Shown here: positions 8,656-17,453 of the stretch, piece by piece
How the letters are laid out: every line of letters begins with the position of its first letter
Numbering within the stretch: the first letter of the stretch is position 1
Assembly (NCBI GenBank): GCA_037045155.1
Contig: JBAOIG010000003.1
Location: forward strand, 310,001 to 374,000
Reading direction: 5' to 3'
Length of the DNA: 64,000 nt
DNA from: Thermomicrobiales bacterium
GTDB taxonomy: Bacteria > Chloroflexota > Chloroflexia > Thermomicrobiales > CFX8
Program-made: the position numbers and the translations under genes
Notes under the pieces: model-generated
Told to the model about the DNA's origin: nothing
The model's input: the letters and a program-made list of their open reading frames with translations, nothing else
Database searches by the model: none

Positions 8656-9616
8656 GGACTGTCTCCTTGCCGCGCGCGACGTCCGCGCCGCCGACTGTCT
8701 GGATGTAGACATCCTCGAGCGATCGTTCTCCGGCCTGCAGGCCGCGGAGCGGAAGGCCGAGCTCGACGACAGCATCGCGAATCGCATCGTAGATGGCGTC
8801 GCGCTCCCCACCGGGCGCGATGACGATGTCTCTCTCGCGCACCCGCGCCGCGACACCGCGCGCGATCAGCGCCGCAACGAGGCTGGATTGATCGCTATCG
8901 ACCCGGACGACAATATCGCCGCCGCCGCGCATCAACGTGTCGATCCGGCCGGCAGCGACCATGCGTCCGCGGTCGAGCATAACAACGTGATCGCAGACTC
9001 GCTCGATGTCCTCCAGCAGGTGTGACGAGACGATGACCGTGATTCCCAGGCTACCGTGGATCCTCTGGATGAGCCGGAGCATCTCGTCGCGTCCTTGCGG
9101 GTCCATCCCGTTCGTGGGTTCATCGAGGAAGACGAGCTGAGGGTCGTGGACAATCGCCTGCGCCAGCTTCACTCGCTGCTTCATGCCGGTTGAGAATCCC
9201 CGGATGAGCCGGTATCGCTCTTCGTCCAGCCCGACCTGATAGAGGACGTCATTCGCCCGCTGGCGGGCAGCCCGCTGTGGCAGCCCGCTCATTTCGGCCA
9301 TGTGGGCGACGAAGTCGGCGGCCGTGACATCGGCCGGCAGACAGTCAGATTCCGGCATGTAACCGACCCGCTCGCGGACGTGGGCGGCGTCGCGGGTGGC
9401 GTTCATTCCTAGCATGGTGGCGCTGCCGGAGGTCGGCTGGATCAGCCCGAGCAGTAGCTTGATCAGCGTTGACTTGCCTGCGCCGTTGGCGCCCAGCAAT
9501 CCGACAGCAGCCTGCGGTATCGAGATGTCCAGGCCGTCGAGCGCGACAATCGAGCCGTAGCGCTTGGTCAGCGCGGCTGTCTCGATCATTGGTTGGCCGG
9601 CCTGCGACATGTTCAT
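8645..9616 (-). CDS. ABC transporter ATP-binding protein (first system)
   Basis: A 323-residue ATPase with Walker A GANGAGKST, signature GFSTGMKQRVKLA, Walker B LVFLDEPTNGMD and H-loop SSHL. The C-terminal ~95 residues are the extension of ABC-2 exporter ATPases. The ATG at 9616 overlaps the stop of the arginase-like gene as TGATG, which favours it over the nearby ATG at 9610; GGGAG is close upstream. Two complete ATPase-permease pairs in tandem suggest either a four-component exporter or two duplicated exporters with related substrates. Confidence 0.88.
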   Translation of the reverse strand: MNMSQAGQPMIETAALTKRYGSIVALDGLDISIPQAAVGLLGANGAGKSTLIKLLLGLIQPTSGSATMLGMNATRDAAHVRERVGYMPESDCLPADVTAADFVAHMAEMSGLPQRAARQRANDVLYQVGLDEERYRLIRGFSTGMKQRVKLAQAIVHDPQLVFLDEPTNGMDPQGRDEMLRLIQRIHGSLGITVIVSSHLLEDIERVCDHVVMLDRGRMVAAGRIDTLMRGGGDIVVRVDSDQSSLVAALIARGVAARVRERDIVIAPGGERDAIYDAIRDAVVELGLPLRGLQAGERSLEDVYIQTVGGADVARGKETVHAS

Positions 9617-10524
9617 CAGCTCCCCAGCAGCGCCGCTGAGCCGTGCTGCCGCCAGATCTCCAGCCCGCCGCGGACAAGCTCGGTTCCCGAGCGGAGCATC
9701 ACATCGCCCCCTTCGCCGCTGGCCCAGACCGAGACGACAGCGTAGACCGCCACTTTCCCGGTCGCCATAATCGCGTCGACTGCCGCCAATACCTGAGCCA
9801 TGTCCGGGCCGTTCGGCTCCTTCGTCCGATGATTCGGTGTCAGCGACTCGTCGAGGATGTCGGAGTCGATGTGCAGGTAGAGCACGTCGCATTTTGCCGC
9901 TAGCTCGTCGACCGCCTTCTGGAGATCCTCACCGGGGAACCCCGGCGCTGGCGCGGCGATGACGACGTCGGTCGCCCGGATCAGATGCTCCTCGGCTTCG
10001 TCGAGGTTGCGGACGTCGACCATGACGATACGGTCAGTCGGCACCGGCACGATCTGCTTCGAGCTCTCGCGCCAGTTCGGCCAGGCCAGGCCTGCTGAGA
10101 CCGCCACCGGCATCCCCCCGAGCATTCCGGAGAGCGTCGTCCGGGGCGTATTGAAGTCGCCGTGCGCATCGAGCCAGAGCAGCCCGACCCGAACTGTCGG
10201 CCCATACGCCTCCTGGATGCCGCCGAAGACGCCCGGCACGATCCCGCAGTTGCCGCCGACGACCAGCGTCGCCCGGCCATCCTTCAGCCCCTCGGCGACA
10301 GCGTCGGCGATCTCCGCGCCGAGAATGCCCAGGTCCGTGGTTGGGTCGTTCGTTCGCTCTGCTTCAGGGAAGCTCGGCTCGGTTGTTGTGACCGCACCGG
10401 CAAATGTGTCGTAGCCCCCTTCAGCGGCGTAAGTGTCGACGGGATCGTCGGCCGGCAACACCGGCGCGCTGCCGCTGTAGCGAATCGGAACGACATGGAG
10501 CCGGAGAGCCTGCGTAACTGCCAT
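9616..10524 (-). CDS. Arginase/agmatinase-family hydrolase-like protein
   Basis: A 302-residue member of the ureohydrolase fold. The metal motifs LDAHGDF (residues about 118-124) and HIDSDILDE (about 217) keep the expected Asp and His ligands. The first motif, usually GGDHS, is GGNCG, so the histidine that binds one manganese is replaced by cysteine. Such variants occur in a family branch of uncertain substrate, so arginine or agmatine hydrolysis should not be assumed. It heads the operon with the ABC exporters and cofE; AAAGGT precedes the ATG at 10524. Confidence 0.75.
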   Translation of the reverse strand: MAVTQALRLHVVPIRYSGSAPVLPADDPVDTYAAEGGYDTFAGAVTTTEPSFPEAERTNDPTTDLGILGAEIADAVAEGLKDGRATLVVGGNCGIVPGVFGGIQEAYGPTVRVGLLWLDAHGDFNTPRTTLSGMLGGMPVAVSAGLAWPNWRESSKQIVPVPTDRIVMVDVRNLDEAEEHLIRATDVVIAAPAPGFPGEDLQKAVDELAAKCDVLYLHIDSDILDESLTPNHRTKEPNGPDMAQVLAAVDAIMATGKVAVYAVVSVWASGEGGDVMLRSGTELVRGGLEIWRQHGSAALLGS

Positions 10525-10609
10525 ACTGAACCTTTCTCATGACGGATAGATCGTCGCGGGGCATCGTACCATCGGCGCGATGCCAGACGCGTTATCCGAA
10601 GGGGCTGAT

Positions 10610-11170
10610 ATGCAAATCATGGACCTCGACCCACCCGACGAGCGACGAGTCCATCAGGCTGCCGAGGTGCTTGCGGCTGCGTTCCCGGGTGAACATCACC
10701 CCGGTGGCTGGGCGCACCTGCCGGATGCGCTGGCCGAGGTTCGCGAATCGTTTGGTTCGGGTCATCTCTCGCTGGTTGCCATTGAAGGGGACGCCGTGGT
10801 TGGCTGGATCGGTGGAAGCCGTCACTATCACGGAAACACCTGGGAGCTGCACCCGCTCGCCGTTCATCCAGGCTGGCAGCGTCGCGGCATCGGCCGCGCC
10901 CTCGTCGACGCACTGGAGGCTCGTGTCCGGGCCGAGGGTGGGCAAAACATCTGGCTGACAACGGACGACGATACTGGCGAGACAAGCCTGGCCGGCCAGC
11001 CCCTCTACCCGGATGTCCTCGCCGGGCTCGCCACCCTCCGCGCCGATGGCGGCCGCGTCAGCTTCTACCTCAGCCTTGGCTACTCACTCACCGGTGGTAT
11101 CCCGGATGCCTATGCCCCTGGTCACCACGAGCTCGTGTTCACGAAGCGACTCAAGCCCCGAGTGTCGTGA
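10610..11170 (+). CDS. GNAT acetyltransferase resembling aminoglycoside AAC(6')-Ii
   Basis: A 186-residue GNAT-fold acetyltransferase. The acetyl-CoA motif is QRRGIGRALVDALE. The whole C-terminal half follows the pattern I recall for enterococcal AAC(6')-Ii: WELHPLAVHP, the acetyl-CoA loop, a GTDD-like segment (TTDDDTGETSL), an aromatic YPDVLAGLATL stretch, FYLSLGYSLTGGIPDAY and a terminal KRL. The ATG at 10610 has AAGGGG five bases upstream; an in-frame ATG at 10580 has no such signal. It is transcribed alone, divergently from the arginase-like operon. A native non-antibiotic substrate is equally possible. Confidence 0.8.
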   Translation: MQIMDLDPPDERRVHQAAEVLAAAFPGEHHPGGWAHLPDALAEVRESFGSGHLSLVAIEGDAVVGWIGGSRHYHGNTWELHPLAVHPGWQRRGIGRALVDALEARVRAEGGQNIWLTTDDDTGETSLAGQPLYPDVLAGLATLRADGGRVSFYLSLGYSLTGGIPDAYAPGHHELVFTKRLKPRVS

Positions 11171-11215
11171 CCGCGCCGTGCGCACAGTTCGCGAGCGTCG
11201 CCGGCCTCAGTGAGC

Positions 11216-13111
11216 TCACGGTTTTCGGATCGTCACCAATGCCTGCTTCGACCCGACGAGGTCACCGGGCTCGCAAGCAACCCGCTCCACGATCCCGTCG
11301 AAAGGCGCGGCGAGTGTGATCTCGATCTTCATCGCCACCATCGTGGCCAACACATCCCCTTCATGGACGGCCATCGCCGGCCGGGCAGGGACGGACACGA
11401 CCGTGCCCGGCATCGGGGCGCGAAGAATCCCATCGCTGATGGCGCCCCGTTCCTCGGCTCGAATAATCGGTCCTGGCCAGACCAGCCAGCGGCCACGCGC
11501 TGATGTCGTTTCGCATCCCCCCTCGGCCGCGATAACCAACGTCCCTGCCGCGGTTGCCGTGCGAGGATCCGGGTCGCTGCACGCTCCATTCGTCCCGACA
11601 AGCGGGCGCCAGCTATTGCCCGCCCGGCTCCAGACGATGCGGCGTTGCCAGCCGCCCGCCTCGTTGCCGTGGACGATCTGCGTTGCCTGGCCGACCAGCC
11701 GAAACGGTCCCGCCTCGGACTCAGCGGCCGCCAGCAACGCCCGCCCGGCGGCTGCGATGACGCCGTCGTCGGGCGCTGTTTCCGACACAGTCACCGAATC
11801 AGCCGTCTGGAGATCGTGGGTCGCGGACCGGAAGCGCTCGTCGTCCAGCATTGCCCGGAGCCATGGTCGGTTGGTATAGATGCCGGCGATCCGCGATCGA
11901 TCGATTGCCTCCGCTAGCCGGACGAGCGCGGCGTCACGATCCGGCCCGTGCGAGATGAGCTTTGCGACGAGTGAGTCGTAATAGCTGGGGACACTGTCCC
12001 CCGTCTCGTAACCACTATCGATGCGCAGGCCGGGAAGAATGGGCCAGTCGAGCCATGTGATTTGGCCCGGGCTGGGCGCGAACCCATGTGTTGGATCCTC
12101 AGCATAGAGTCTCGCCTGAATCGCGTGCCCGCGTGGCGTCACGGGGTTCGGCAGATTGTCGCACGCAAGCAATCCCAACTGGATCGCCACCAGGTCGAGG
12201 CCGGTGACCTCCTCGGTGACGGTGTGCTCAACCTGCAAGCGTGGGTTCACCTCGATGAACGCCAGTGTGCCGTCGACGCCCAGCAAGAATTCGACCGTCG
12301 CCACCCCGCGCAGCTCGACCGCGCGGGTCATCGCCACCGCGTGACGGTGAATCGCCGCGCGTGTCTCGTCCGGCAGGTCGTGGGCAGGCGCTTCCTCGAA
12401 CACCTTCTGGTGCCGGCGCTGGACCGTGCAATCCCGATCGCCAATTGCGACTGCGTCGCTGCCGTTGCCGGCCACCTGGACCTCGACGTGTCGGGCCCCC
12501 TCCAGATAGCGCTCGAGATAGAAACGAGTCCCGGCGGCCGACGCCCCCGCTTCCCGTAGCGCCGATTCGATCGCTGCTTCAACGTGTTCGTGTGTTAGCG
12601 CTACTCGCAGCCCACGCCCGCCGCCGCCACTCACCACCTTTGCGATGAGCGGGAAGCCGACCTCGCTGGCGGCTGCTTCCCAACGACCGCGATCGTCGAT
12701 CGACATCGGCTCGCTGGCCGCCAGCACTGGAACACCCGCCGCCATTGCTGCGTCGCGAGTTGCTACTTTGTCGCCGCAGATGGCCAACGTCAGCGGAGAT
12801 GGCCCGACGAACGCGATGCCAGCGTTCTCACACGCCTGCGACAGGTCTGCTCGTTCGCTGAGAAACCCGTAACCCGGATGTAGCGCAACCGCGCCGGCTC
12901 TTTCTGCTGCCGCGACGACCAGCGCCGGGTCCAGCTCGCTGCCGGCCGGCCCGATCCGCTCGACCCGGCCGATCTCGCGGGCCGCATACCCGTCGAGGTC
13001 GGGGTCACCCAACAGCGCCACTGGCTGCCAGCCGAGCGCCTGCGCCGTCCGCGCGATTCGGGCGACAATCTCGCCTCGATTGGCGATCGCCAGAACCGGT
13101 CCGAGCGTCAT
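11216..13111 (-). CDS. liuD: Acyl-CoA carboxylase biotin-carboxylase/biotin-carrier subunit, methylcrotonyl-CoA type
   Basis: A 631-residue fused biotin carboxylase. The N-terminal carboxylase domain begins with VLAIANRGEIVARIARTA, continues through the ATP-grasp glycine loop VSGGGGRGL and the EVNPRLQVEHTVTE active-site motif. The last ~80 residues form the biotin carrier domain, with the biotinylated lysine in VAMKIE. The ATG at 13111 overlaps the stop of the hydratase (ATGA). The order carboxyltransferase, hydratase, biotin carboxylase is the liuB-liuC-liuD order of leucine/isovalerate catabolism, which is the main reason for the substrate call; propionyl- or geranyl-CoA carboxylase cannot be excluded. 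Confidence 0.82.
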   Translation of the reverse strand: MTLGPVLAIANRGEIVARIARTAQALGWQPVALLGDPDLDGYAAREIGRVERIGPAGSELDPALVVAAAERAGAVALHPGYGFLSERADLSQACENAGIAFVGPSPLTLAICGDKVATRDAAMAAGVPVLAASEPMSIDDRGRWEAAASEVGFPLIAKVVSGGGGRGLRVALTHEHVEAAIESALREAGASAAGTRFYLERYLEGARHVEVQVAGNGSDAVAIGDRDCTVQRRHQKVFEEAPAHDLPDETRAAIHRHAVAMTRAVELRGVATVEFLLGVDGTLAFIEVNPRLQVEHTVTEEVTGLDLVAIQLGLLACDNLPNPVTPRGHAIQARLYAEDPTHGFAPSPGQITWLDWPILPGLRIDSGYETGDSVPSYYDSLVAKLISHGPDRDAALVRLAEAIDRSRIAGIYTNRPWLRAMLDDERFRSATHDLQTADSVTVSETAPDDGVIAAAGRALLAAAESEAGPFRLVGQATQIVHGNEAGGWQRRIVWSRAGNSWRPLVGTNGACSDPDPRTATAAGTLVIAAEGGCETTSARGRWLVWPGPIIRAEERGAISDGILRAPMPGTVVSVPARPAMAVHEGDVLATMVAMKIEITLAAPFDGIVERVACEPGDLVGSKQALVTIRKP

Positions 13112-13917
13112 CGGCTCACCTCCGCCCAGACGGGCTTACGCTTCTCCAGGAAGGCGTTCATCCCTTCCTGCCCCTCGGGATCGGCCCGTCGGTCGGCCGC
13201 GAGGGACGCACAGTGCTCGCGGAGTGCGTCTGGCGCGAGGCCGGCGAACGCGATGTCGTTGACCAACTGTTTCGAATCGCGCATCGAGCCCGGCGCGTTC
13301 TGTCCGAACTGCGCCAGCCACCGCGCGATCACATCGTCCAGCCCGTCCTCCGACGCCGTGGCGTGGATCAGCCCGATTCGCAGCGCTTCCTCCGGCCCGA
13401 ACGGCTCGGCCAGCAGCATGTGCGCCCGGGCGTAGCGAGGCCCTACCGCGCGGACGAAGGCCGGCCCGATCGCGGACGGAACCAGACCTAGCCTCGCCTC
13501 GGAGAGCGAAAAGCGCGTCCCCTCAGCCGCCACGACCAGGTCTGCGGCGGCAACCAGCCCGATCGCCCCGCCAAAGGCCGCCTTCTGCACCCGCGCGATC
13601 ACCGGCTTCGGTCCGGTCGCGATCCGCGCCAGCAGGTCGTACAGCCGCACGGCGTCAGCCACGACCTCATCGCGGTCGGAGGCGACTCGATACTGGTTGA
13701 CGTCCGCGCCAGCACAGAAGACCGTCCCCGCTCCCGCCAGCACGACTGATCGGGCCGAGTCGTCGGCGAACGCCCGCTCGAACCCCTCGACGAGCGCCGC
13801 AACGAGCTCCCTCGCGAGCGCATTCCGAATCTCCGGGCGGTTCATTGTCAGCCAGGCAGCGCCGCTGCGCGTCTCGTAGAGCAGGATGCCGCCGCCGAGC
13901 CCGTCAGCCATGGTCAT
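13108..13917 (-). CDS. liuC: Enoyl-CoA hydratase, probably methylglutaconyl-CoA hydratase
   Basis: A 269-residue crotonase-family protein. The oxyanion-hole segments are FCAGADVNQY (about residue 68) and AAFGGAIGLVAAADLV (about 113). A catalytic glutamate candidate sits in SEARLGLVP. Its position between the two carboxylase subunits points to hydration of 3-methylglutaconyl-CoA in leucine degradation. It starts 14 bases after liuB and overlaps liuD by four bases, so the three genes are almost certainly one transcript. A generic short-chain enoyl-CoA hydratase would look the same. Confidence 0.82.
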   Translation of the reverse strand: MTMADGLGGGILLYETRSGAAWLTMNRPEIRNALARELVAALVEGFERAFADDSARSVVLAGAGTVFCAGADVNQYRVASDRDEVVADAVRLYDLLARIATGPKPVIARVQKAAFGGAIGLVAAADLVVAAEGTRFSLSEARLGLVPSAIGPAFVRAVGPRYARAHMLLAEPFGPEEALRIGLIHATASEDGLDDVIARWLAQFGQNAPGSMRDSKQLVNDIAFAGLAPDALREHCASLAADRRADPEGQEGMNAFLEKRKPVWAEVSR

Positions 13918-13931
13918 TTCCCATCCGTCCG

Positions 13932-15512
13932 CTACATCCGTAGGACTCCGATTGGCGAGTCTTCGATCTCGGCGTTCAACGTCGATTGCAGGGCCAGCCC
14001 CAGCACCGTCCGCGTGTCACGCGGGTCGATCACACCGTCGTCCCACAGCCGCGCCGTCGCATACCACGGTGTCGTCTCCGCCTCATAGCGCGCCTGCACG
14101 TCGGCTCGCAGCCGATCAGCATCCTCGGGTGACGCATCGCTGTCGCGCGAGCGGCCGATCGACGTCAGCACTCCCGCTGCCTGCTCGCCGCCCATCACGC
14201 CGATGCGCGAGGTCGGCCAGGTGAACAGGTAGCGCGGGTCATACGCCCGGCCACACATGGCGTAGTTTCCGGCGCCATAAGAAGCCCCGGTGATCAAGGT
14301 CAGCTTGGGCACCCGCGCCGTCGCCACCGCCGAGACCATCTTGGCCCCCTCGCGGGCGATTCCGCCATGCTCCGCCTCGCGTCCGACCAGGAAGCCAGTG
14401 ATGTTCTGGACGAAGAGCAGCGGTATGCGTTGCTGGGCGCAGAGCATGATGAAATGCGCCCCCTTCCTCGCCGACTCGCTGAACAGCACACCGTTGTTGG
14501 CCACGATCCCGACCGGGATGCCAAACAGCCGGCCATAGCCGCAGACCAGTGATTCGGCATAGTCGCGCTTGAACTCATCCAGCGCGCTTCCATCGAGGAC
14601 ACGACGCAGAATCGGGCGGGGGTCGTAGGGCGTGCGTGGGTCGGGCGCGACAAGCCCGAGAATGTCCTCGGGGTCTTCCAGCGGCTCGCGACTTGGCAAC
14701 ACCTCCCAGGGAAGGGCGGGCTTCGTTCGCGCAGGAACCTGCATCAGCCTCCGGGCCAGCGCCAGCGCCTGCTCCTCGTCATCGGCGATGTAGTCGACGA
14801 CGCCGCTGATCCGACCGTGGACATCTGCGCCGCCCAGCTCCTCGGCGCTTATCTCCTCGCCGGTTGCTGCCTTCACCAGCGGTGGGCCGCCGAGGAAGAT
14901 CGTTCCATTGCCACGAACGATGATCGCCTCATCGGACATTGCCGGCACGTATGCGCCGCCGGCCGTGCAAGAGCCGAGCACTGCCGACACCTGACGAATG
15001 CCGGCCGCCGAGAGCTGAGCCTGGTTGCTGAAGATCTTCCCGAAGTGCTCGCGGTCGGGAAACACCTCGGCGTGTAGTGGCAGAAACGCGCCTCCCGAGT
15101 CCACGAGATAGAGGCACGGGAGTCGATTTTCTCGCGCGATCTCCTGGGCTCGGAGGTGCTTCTTGACCGTGATCGGGAAGTAGGCGCCGCCCTTTACGGT
15201 CGGGTCATTTGCGACGACGACGATCTCGCGTCCACTGACGAGCCCGATGCCGGTGACGATTCCTGCGCCCGGCGCCTCGTCGTCATACATCCCGCCTGCT
15301 GCCAATGGTGACAGCTCCAGGAATGGTGAGCCGGGGTCGAGTACTCGGTCGATCCGCTCGCGCACCGGCAGCTTGCCGCGTTGCCGCGAGCGCTCCTGCG
15401 CCCGTGGCCCACCGCCGTCGGCGACTCGTGTCAGTCGACCGCGAAGCTCCTCGATCGACGCCAGATTCGCCTCACGCCAGTCCTCGCGCGCTGTCGTCGG
15501 TGCAGAGGTCAC
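13932..15512 (-). CDS. liuB: Acyl-CoA carboxylase carboxyltransferase subunit, methylcrotonyl-CoA type
   Basis: A 526-residue carboxyltransferase, close to the usual ~535 residues of methylcrotonyl-CoA carboxylase beta subunits. It transfers carboxylate from carboxybiotin to an acyl-CoA. Family segments include GGAYFPITVKKHLRAQEIA, the acyl-CoA oxyanion region SCTAGGAYVPAMSDEAIIV, and the second-half biotin pocket ITGFLVGREAEHGGIAREGA with ASYGAGNYAMCGRAYDPR. The GTG at 15512 is chosen because GGAGG lies nine bases upstream and family similarity begins soon after; the ATG at 15590 adds 26 non-homologous residues. No isovaleryl-CoA dehydrogenase or HMG-CoA lyase is adjacent. Confidence 0.85.
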   Translation of the reverse strand: MTSAPTTAREDWREANLASIEELRGRLTRVADGGGPRAQERSRQRGKLPVRERIDRVLDPGSPFLELSPLAAGGMYDDEAPGAGIVTGIGLVSGREIVVVANDPTVKGGAYFPITVKKHLRAQEIARENRLPCLYLVDSGGAFLPLHAEVFPDREHFGKIFSNQAQLSAAGIRQVSAVLGSCTAGGAYVPAMSDEAIIVRGNGTIFLGGPPLVKAATGEEISAEELGGADVHGRISGVVDYIADDEEQALALARRLMQVPARTKPALPWEVLPSREPLEDPEDILGLVAPDPRTPYDPRPILRRVLDGSALDEFKRDYAESLVCGYGRLFGIPVGIVANNGVLFSESARKGAHFIMLCAQQRIPLLFVQNITGFLVGREAEHGGIAREGAKMVSAVATARVPKLTLITGASYGAGNYAMCGRAYDPRYLFTWPTSRIGVMGGEQAAGVLTSIGRSRDSDASPEDADRLRADVQARYEAETTPWYATARLWDDGVIDPRDTRTVLGLALQSTLNAEIEDSPIGVLRM

Positions 15513-15611
15513 GGTAGCCTGCCTCCAAGCGGCGCTCCCACAGCGCCCGTGCGCCGGGCAACGTTGCCCGGCGCGTCGGTCCTCAACCACGTCGCAAGAA
15601 CCCGGCCGGAA

Positions 15612-16166
15612 CTAGCTCCGAGGCGGAGTTGTCGGATCAGGATAGCCGAGCAGACCCTTGGTCAGACGAATCTCACCGATGTGATTCCACGAATGCGCGA
15701 CGACGTGTTGCAGCCGGCCGGCAACGGACGTTGGCTCGCCACGCAGCTCGAACGCGCGTTGCAGGTCCTCGTTGGTCGCCCCGGCGAGGTAGGACTTCGT
15801 CTCGTCGACCAGCTGCTGCTGGTAGCGGGACAGCACATCGGCGCGATATGGCACAGCGTCGACTTCGGCATCGGTATAGCCGAAGCCGAATCCCGTCCCG
15901 CCGGGTCCGACTCCGATCGGCTCATACCCGATTTCATCGCCATAGCCGCCGCGGTGCCAGGCATCGGTCTCGGGGGCGCCGCCCTTGATCAGCAGATTCA
16001 GGTCGAGGTCCCAGATACGCAGGATATGCCACTGGATGAACCCGATCGGGTTCAGTGCCGGCCCCGGCCGCTTGGCAAGGGTTGCGTCGTCCAGGCTGCC
16101 GACCTGCTGCGCGAGCATCGTCGCCATCGCGCTGACCTGTTCGTCGTAAGTGCTCTGGAGGCTCAT
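15612..16166 (-). CDS. DinB-like four-helix-bundle protein
   Basis: A 184-residue protein of the DinB/YfiT superfamily, whose members are often metal-binding thiol S-transferases. The conserved histidines lie in FIQWHILRIWD (about residue 47) and HVVAHSWNHIGEIRL (about 154-163), spaced as the three metal ligands of the family. The actual thiol and substrate are unknown. It is 42 bases from the MFS gene, on the same strand. Confidence 0.7.
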   Translation of the reverse strand: MSLQSTYDEQVSAMATMLAQQVGSLDDATLAKRPGPALNPIGFIQWHILRIWDLDLNLLIKGGAPETDAWHRGGYGDEIGYEPIGVGPGGTGFGFGYTDAEVDAVPYRADVLSRYQQQLVDETKSYLAGATNEDLQRAFELRGEPTSVAGRLQHVVAHSWNHIGEIRLTKGLLGYPDPTTPPRS

Positions 16167-16208
16167 GCCTTCCCTGTCCTTCCCCGTCTCCGCGTTGGTC
16201 GCGGCCCC

Positions 16209-17453
16209 TCAGGAGCCGCCACGGTTAGCGGCCTCGTTGTTCGTCAGATGGTGCTCGGTCTGGATTCTCCCCGGTTGCGACCAGGTGATTGCGCGCGCGG
16301 TTGCCACGACGGCCACGAGCGCCATCCCCGCTCCGAGACCTATCATCGTTGGATTGTAGCCGTAACGGTCGATTGCCTGGGCCGCGACGAGCGCGCCGAC
16401 GCTGCTGCCGAGGAAGAGCGCAAACGCGAACAGCGAGATGCTGGTCGCTCGTGCGGCCGGCGCCAGCTCTGTCGCACGGGTCTGGAGTGTCGAGTGCATC
16501 AGGGTGAACGTTGCGCCACAGAGGAGCATCGCCAATGGAAAAACCACGAGCGACGGTTGCAGTGTCGTCATCAGGTAGGCCACAACGACTCCGATGCCGC
16601 CGACCGCAATCATCCGACGTTCGCCCAACACCCGTGCCGCCCGGCCGATGAATCGACCCATAGCCACCGATGTCAGGCCGAAGAGCGCAATGAAGAAGCC
16701 GATTGCCAGGTAGGAGTAGCCATCCCGAGCGCGGAGTAACGCGCCAAAGTAGGAGAACGCTCCGATCGTCAACGCCCCCTCGACGAAGACAAGCGCGAGG
16801 AACAGGATGTGTCGGGGATCGTCGAGCACTGTGCGGTATGGGCTGAGGCGCGACCGATCCACGGCAACCACCGGCTCGTGGCGCGGAAGCCCGGCTCGAA
16901 GCATCATGACGGCGATCACCAGCGCCAGCATGCCGTCAAGCACGAAGATCGTGCGCCACGAGACGACAGCCGCCATGAATCCGCCGGCCGCAGCCGAGAG
17001 TACCTGCCCGATCGAGGCAGCCATTACCGTATAGCCGATGATGCTCTGGCGGTGGGTATAGTCGACTGTTTCTCCAATCCACGCGAGCACCAGCGGAAAG
17101 ATCGCCGCCGCGACCATGCCGGTCAGCAGGCGAAAGCCGACGAGCGCGGGGAGGCCGGGCGACAGCGCGCAGAGCGCCTCGCCGATCGCGAAGCCGAACA
17201 GTGCGAAGCAGATAACCCGGACGTGGCCTTTCCTGTCGGCGAGTGGTCCGTAGAACAGCTGGAACAGGCCATAGGGCAGCAGGTAGGCAGTGACAATCAG
17301 TCCGGCGCGCCCGATCGTGACTCCCAGATCGTCGGCGATGGCCGGCAGAATCGGCGTGATCACGCGCGAGTCGATCGACACAACGAAGATCGCGGCGATC
17401 AGCAGCTTCAACGTTGCGCGTTGCGCGATCTGCTGATCGCCGCTGGCGATCAT
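16209..17453 (-). CDS. Major facilitator superfamily transporter
   Basis: A 414-residue membrane protein with about twelve helices. The MFS motif A appears as GPLADRKGHVRVI in the loop after helix 2, and a weaker copy GRFIGRAARVLGERR follows helix 8. Length and layout fit the 12-helix drug/proton antiporter type (DHA1), but the substrate is not identifiable. Its ATG overlaps the stop codon of the sixA-like gene by four bases, so they are probably cotranscribed. Confidence 0.85.
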   Translation of the reverse strand: MIASGDQQIAQRATLKLLIAAIFVVSIDSRVITPILPAIADDLGVTIGRAGLIVTAYLLPYGLFQLFYGPLADRKGHVRVICFALFGFAIGEALCALSPGLPALVGFRLLTGMVAAAIFPLVLAWIGETVDYTHRQSIIGYTVMAASIGQVLSAAAGGFMAAVVSWRTIFVLDGMLALVIAVMMLRAGLPRHEPVVAVDRSRLSPYRTVLDDPRHILFLALVFVEGALTIGAFSYFGALLRARDGYSYLAIGFFIALFGLTSVAMGRFIGRAARVLGERRMIAVGGIGVVVAYLMTTLQPSLVVFPLAMLLCGATFTLMHSTLQTRATELAPAARATSISLFAFALFLGSSVGALVAAQAIDRYGYNPTMIGLGAGMALVAVVATARAITWSQPGRIQTEHHLTNNEAANRGGS

